Shown here piece after piece: positions 60,980-64,000 of a stretch of 64,000 nt of DNA. The notes below the pieces were generated by a model that searched no databases, had not been told where the DNA came from, and saw only the letters and a list, made by a program, of their open reading frames with translations. The stretch spans positions 797,591 through 861,590 of the forward strand of contig NZ_LIYH01000002.1 in NCBI RefSeq assembly GCF_001905885.1, read 5' to 3'. The DNA is from Streptomyces sp. CB03234. GTDB lineage: Bacteria > Actinomycetota > Actinomycetes > Streptomycetales > Streptomycetaceae. The translations under genes were made by a program, and so were the position numbers. How positions within the stretch are numbered: position 1 is the first letter of the stretch; every line of letters begins with the position of its first letter.

Positions 60980-63900
60980 GTGCAGAAGCGCAGTGAGACT
61001 CCCGGCGATCCCCAGACACCGGGCGGCCGCGGCGTACGCGTACGCAGCCGGCTCGTCGCCGGCGTCGCGCTGGTCGGGATCACCGTCATAGGAGCCGGAG
61101 CCCCGGCCGTCCTCACCGCCTCCGGCGACCTCACCGACTCCCAGCGGCTGGTGACCCTCGCCGAACTCAACCGGCAGGCGGTCACCCTCGCGCACTCCCT
61201 CGCGGACGAGCGTGACGAGGTCACCGCGTACATCGCCGCGGGACGGGGCACCAAGGAGGGCGAGCCCTCGGACGGGGGCGACCAGGGCGGCGCCAACGGC
61301 GACCAGCGCGGCGAGCCCTCGGACAAGGGCGCCGCCCCAGGCATCGACGCCGCCCACCGCGCCCGCGTCGACCGGCAGATCGACGAGATCCACGCCGAGG
61401 CGCCCGCCGACCTCCGCCGCGAGCTCGCGGGACTGCCCGCCGTCCGGCGCACCGCCCTCACCGGCAAGGGCACCGCCATGGAGGCCTACCGGGCGTACAC
61501 CGACGTCATCGACAAGCTCCAGGCCCTCTCCGCCGAACTCGCCGACAAGACCCCCGCCCGCGCCGCCGACGCGGGCGCCGGTACCCGCGCCCTCGCCGAA
61601 CTCGGCCGCGCCGTCGACCAGGCCTCCGCCACCCGCGGCCTGCTCCTCGGCGCGCTCGCCGTCCCCGGCAAGAAGAACACCGGCCTCGTCTACGACCCCG
61701 TCACCGGCCAGTACGTCGAGCCCGAGGACCCCGCCGGGGATGAGGCCGACCGTACGCGCGGCGCCCTCAGCGCCGCCGCGCAAGCGGCCCGCGTCCGCGA
61801 ACAGGCCGCCCTCGCCGACTTCGACCAGGCCGCCCCGCCCGCCGCCCGCGACTCCCTCGCCGCCACGGTCACCGGCCCCGAGGTCAAGAGCGCCGAGGCG
61901 TACCTCGCGCGCCTCACCGACCGGCCCGAACTGTCCGACGGCGACCGCAGGACCGACCAGGAGAAGCTCCGGGCCACCCTCACCGCCCGTATCGAGCAGA
62001 TGCGGGGCGTCGAGTCCTCCCTCGCCACCGGCGAAGTGCGGCGCATGGAGCAGCTGCGCGACGACGACGTCACCGCGCTCGAACTGCGCATCGCGCTCCT
62101 CGGCGGCTGCCTGCTCATCGCGATCGGCGTCTCGACCGCCGTCGCCCGCACCCTCACCCAGCCGCTCGCCGTGCTGCGTATCGGTGCCGCCCGGCTCGCT
62201 GCCGCGCCCGAGACGGAGGAGCCGGTCCGCTACACCGGCCGCAACGACGAGTTCGCCCAGGTCGTACGGTCCCTCAACACCCTGCACGGCAAGCTCCTCG
62301 ACCTCGGTGCCCGCGCCGAGCGGCTCGACGCCGAGCGCACCGACGCCGTCGCCGCCCGCGAGGCCCTGACCGCCGAGCTGGCGGGCGTCCGCGCCGAAAT
62401 CGGTGAACGGACCGCCGAGCTCACCACCGAGCTCGAAGCGCTGCGCGGCAGCGTCCACCACACCTTCGTCAACCTCTCCCTCCGTACGCTCGGGCTCGTC
62501 GAACGGCAGCTCGCCGTCATCGAGAAGCTGGAGGAGCGCGAGCAGGACCCGGAGCGGCTCGCCACGCTCTTCAAGCTCGACCACATGGCCACGGTCATGC
62601 GGCGGCACAGCGAGAACCTGCTCGTCCTCGCCGGACACGAGCACAACCACGCCCACCAGGGCCCGGTCCCGCTGGTCGACGTGCTGCGCGCCGCCGTCAG
62701 CGAGATCGAGCGGTACGAGCGGGTCACCATCCAGTCGCTGCCGCCGCACGCGTACGTGGCCGGGTTCGCCGCCGACGACCTCTCGCACCTGCTGGCCGAG
62801 CTGCTGGAGAACGCCACGTCCTTCTCGCCGCCGGACGCGAAAGTCCAGCTCTCCGGCTGGCTGCTGGAGAGCGGCGAGGTGATGCTCTCCGTCGAGGACG
62901 AGGGCATAGGGATGACGGAGGGCAGGCTCGCCGAGCTGAACGCCCGCCTGGCCGGCCCGGAGACGGAGTCCCAGTCCGACGCCGACCGGGACGGCGAGGG
63001 CCTCGGCATCCGGGTGACCGCGCTGCTCGCGGCGCGGCACGGGGTACGGGTCCAGCTGCGCGAGCACAAGCAGGGCGGCGTGACGGCCGTCGTCGTCCTC
63101 CCCTCCGCCCTGCTCCCCGAAGCCCCGCCGGCCGCCCTGCCCCCGTCGGTCACCGTCGCGGGCACGGCCCCCACGCTGAACCTCCCCGGCTCGGTCGCCG
63201 AGGCCAACTCCAACACCCTCCCCGGCTCCCGCACGCCCCGCGACCCCCTGGTCGCCGCCGCCGAAGCCACCCTCCGCGCCAAGGGCACCTCCACGGAGGG
63301 CGCCCCGGCCCCGGCCGCGCCCACGCAGGACGCCTCCGAGCACGGGGCCGCCGAGACCGGCACCCTTGCCGAGGACGTCCCCGCGCCGACCACCGCCGCC
63401 GAGCACGGGGCCGCCGAGACCGGGACCGAGACCGGCACCCCTGCCGGGCACACCCTCGCGGGCGACGTCCCGGCGCAGGACGCCCCTGCCGGGGCCGACC
63501 CCGCGCCGGGCGCCCCGGCGCGGGACGCCCACGCCGAGCACGCGCCCACGCCGGACGCCCACGCCGGTGACGCGCCCGCGCAGGCCACGCCCGAGCCGGA
63601 CGCCCACGCCGGGCACCCCGCGCCCGAGACCACGCTTCAGGTCCGCGCCCCGCGAGAGCCGGAGCCGGGAGCCGAGCCCGACCCGGCGCCCGGTCCGGAG
63701 GACGAGCCCGACCCGGCGCACCGGCCGGGAGCCGAGCCCGCGTCCCGGCCCGCGCCCGGGGCGGAGACGGCGGCCGGGCAGGGGGGCGCGCCCGACCTCG
63801 ACCGCGCCGCCGAGGCGCATGAACGGGCCGACGCGCAGGAGGCGCGGGACGGGGACGCGCCGCGTGCCCGCGAGCCCAAGTGGGAGCGGGTGACCGACAA

Positions 63901-64000
63901 GGGGCTGCCCAAGCGGACGCCCAAGGTGGTGGAACACTCCGCGCCGCCCGCCGGGCGCAAGGGCGGGGTCGACGCCGAGGCGCTGCGGCGCCGGCTCGGC
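60980..64000 (+). CDS. CvnA-like conservon sensor kinase with NIT domain (3' end outside)
   Basis: The reading frame is open from GTG 60980 to the window end (1007 codons). It has a membrane span near residue 25-47, a nitrate/nitrite-sensing-type outer domain (begins near DERDEVTAYIAAG) and a second span (IALLGGCLLIAIGVSTAVAR, residues about 370-390). A HAMP linker and a dimerisation helix follow (VHHTFVNLSLRTLGLVERQL), then a histidine-kinase ATPase with LAELLENATSFSPP, DEGIGM and GEGLGIRVTALLA. A 290-residue low-complexity Ala/Pro/Glu tail follows, ending near GLPKRTPKVVEH. This is the architecture of conservon CvnA kinases, whose partners (roadblock, DUF742, GTPase) would lie just past the window. 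Confidence 0.88.
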   Translation, partial: MQKRSETPGDPQTPGGRGVRVRSRLVAGVALVGITVIGAGAPAVLTASGDLTDSQRLVTLAELNRQAVTLAHSLADERDEVTAYIAAGRGTKEGEPSDGGDQGGANGDQRGEPSDKGAAPGIDAAHRARVDRQIDEIHAEAPADLRRELAGLPAVRRTALTGKGTAMEAYRAYTDVIDKLQALSAELADKTPARAADAGAGTRALAELGRAVDQASATRGLLLGALAVPGKKNTGLVYDPVTGQYVEPEDPAGDEADRTRGALSAAAQAARVREQAALADFDQAAPPAARDSLAATVTGPEVKSAEAYLARLTDRPELSDGDRRTDQEKLRATLTARIEQMRGVESSLATGEVRRMEQLRDDDVTALELRIALLGGCLLIAIGVSTAVARTLTQPLAVLRIGAARLAAAPETEEPVRYTGRNDEFAQVVRSLNTLHGKLLDLGARAERLDAERTDAVAAREALTAELAGVRAEIGERTAELTTELEALRGSVHHTFVNLSLRTLGLVERQLAVIEKLEEREQDPERLATLFKLDHMATVMRRHSENLLVLAGHEHNHAHQGPVPLVDVLRAAVSEIERYERVTIQSLPPHAYVAGFAADDLSHLLAELLENATSFSPPDAKVQLSGWLLESGEVMLSVEDEGIGMTEGRLAELNARLAGPETESQSDADRDGEGLGIRVTALLAARHGVRVQLREHKQGGVTAVVVLPSALLPEAPPAALPPSVTVAGTAPTLNLPGSVAEANSNTLPGSRTPRDPLVAAAEATLRAKGTSTEGAPAPAAPTQDASEHGAAETGTLAEDVPAPTTAAEHGAAETGTETGTPAGHTLAGDVPAQDAPAGADPAPGAPARDAHAEHAPTPDAHAGDAPAQATPEPDAHAGHPAPETTLQVRAPREPEPGAEPDPAPGPEDEPDPAHRPGAEPASRPAPGAETAAGQGGAPDLDRAAEAHERADAQEARDGDAPRAREPKWERVTDKGLPKRTPKVVEHSAPPAGRKGGVDAEALRRRLG

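Noticed and set aside
60962..63937. A 991-codon open frame on the - strand opposite the sensor kinase
   Set aside because: The product is Gly/Arg-rich with no domains. The + strand encodes a complete histidine kinase core.

Overview
The window looks like a Streptomyces chromosome. It is very GC-rich, uses many GTG and TTG starts, and carries the nickel superoxide dismutase pair sodN/sodX. The gene set sodN, malic enzyme, 2-oxoglutarate dehydrogenase (kgd) and lon appears in the order I remember from the S. coelicolor SCO5254-SCO5285 region (from memory, not checked).

Positions 1 to about 25,020 are the right-hand part of an integrated temperate phage; its left end lies outside the window. 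Almost every gene reads leftward. From right to left it has a tyrosine integrase (23626-24990), a divergent regulatory switch between two XRE-type proteins (22327-23192) with many repeated operator-like boxes, and an excisionase-like gene. A long operon (about 22.0 to 12.7 kb) of small, mostly unknown genes follows, joined by 4-base stop/start overlaps and rich in Cys/His zinc-knuckle motifs. A second divergent regulatory spot with a 28-bp palindrome sits near 12.3 kb. Next come multi-membrane-span proteins that recall the Spd 'spread' genes of actinomycete conjugative elements (11.8-9.0 kb), an HNH endonuclease, and an HK97-type packaging and head module: XRE-fused putative small terminase, large terminase, small membrane protein, portal, protease, major capsid, two paralogous small proteins and the start of a connector gene. 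I recognise no DNA polymerase, primase or helicase. Tail and lysis genes would lie left of the window. The integrase has a LysM-like segment inserted in its catalytic domain, the most unusual single feature I found.

From 25.1 kb the sequence is core chromosome. It holds sodN/sodX, a CGNR regulator, a methyltransferase, a three-gene polar amino-acid ABC transporter, malic enzyme, a coupled jelly-roll/PhoD phosphatase pair, an MDR oxidoreductase, a secreted GH5 glycosidase, an HTH/Clp-N pair, a VapBC-type toxin-antitoxin with a clear operator, a PadR/DUF4097 pair, the fused E1/E2 2-oxoglutarate dehydrogenase, a two-component system, a spermidine-synthase-like protein, a rhomboid-like protein, a secreted RTX-like protein, a nucleotidyltransferase, and lon with a HAIR-like site. 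A stretch rich in secreted and regulatory genes follows: an S1 protease, a LuxR regulator, a large M4 metalloprotease with a propeller-like tail, RidA, MarR and a PP2C-like protein. The window ends inside a conservon-type (CvnA-like) sensor kinase. Strong GC hairpins close most convergent gene pairs.

No rRNA, tRNA or CRISPR array was found. Family names come from reading motifs by eye, with no database search.
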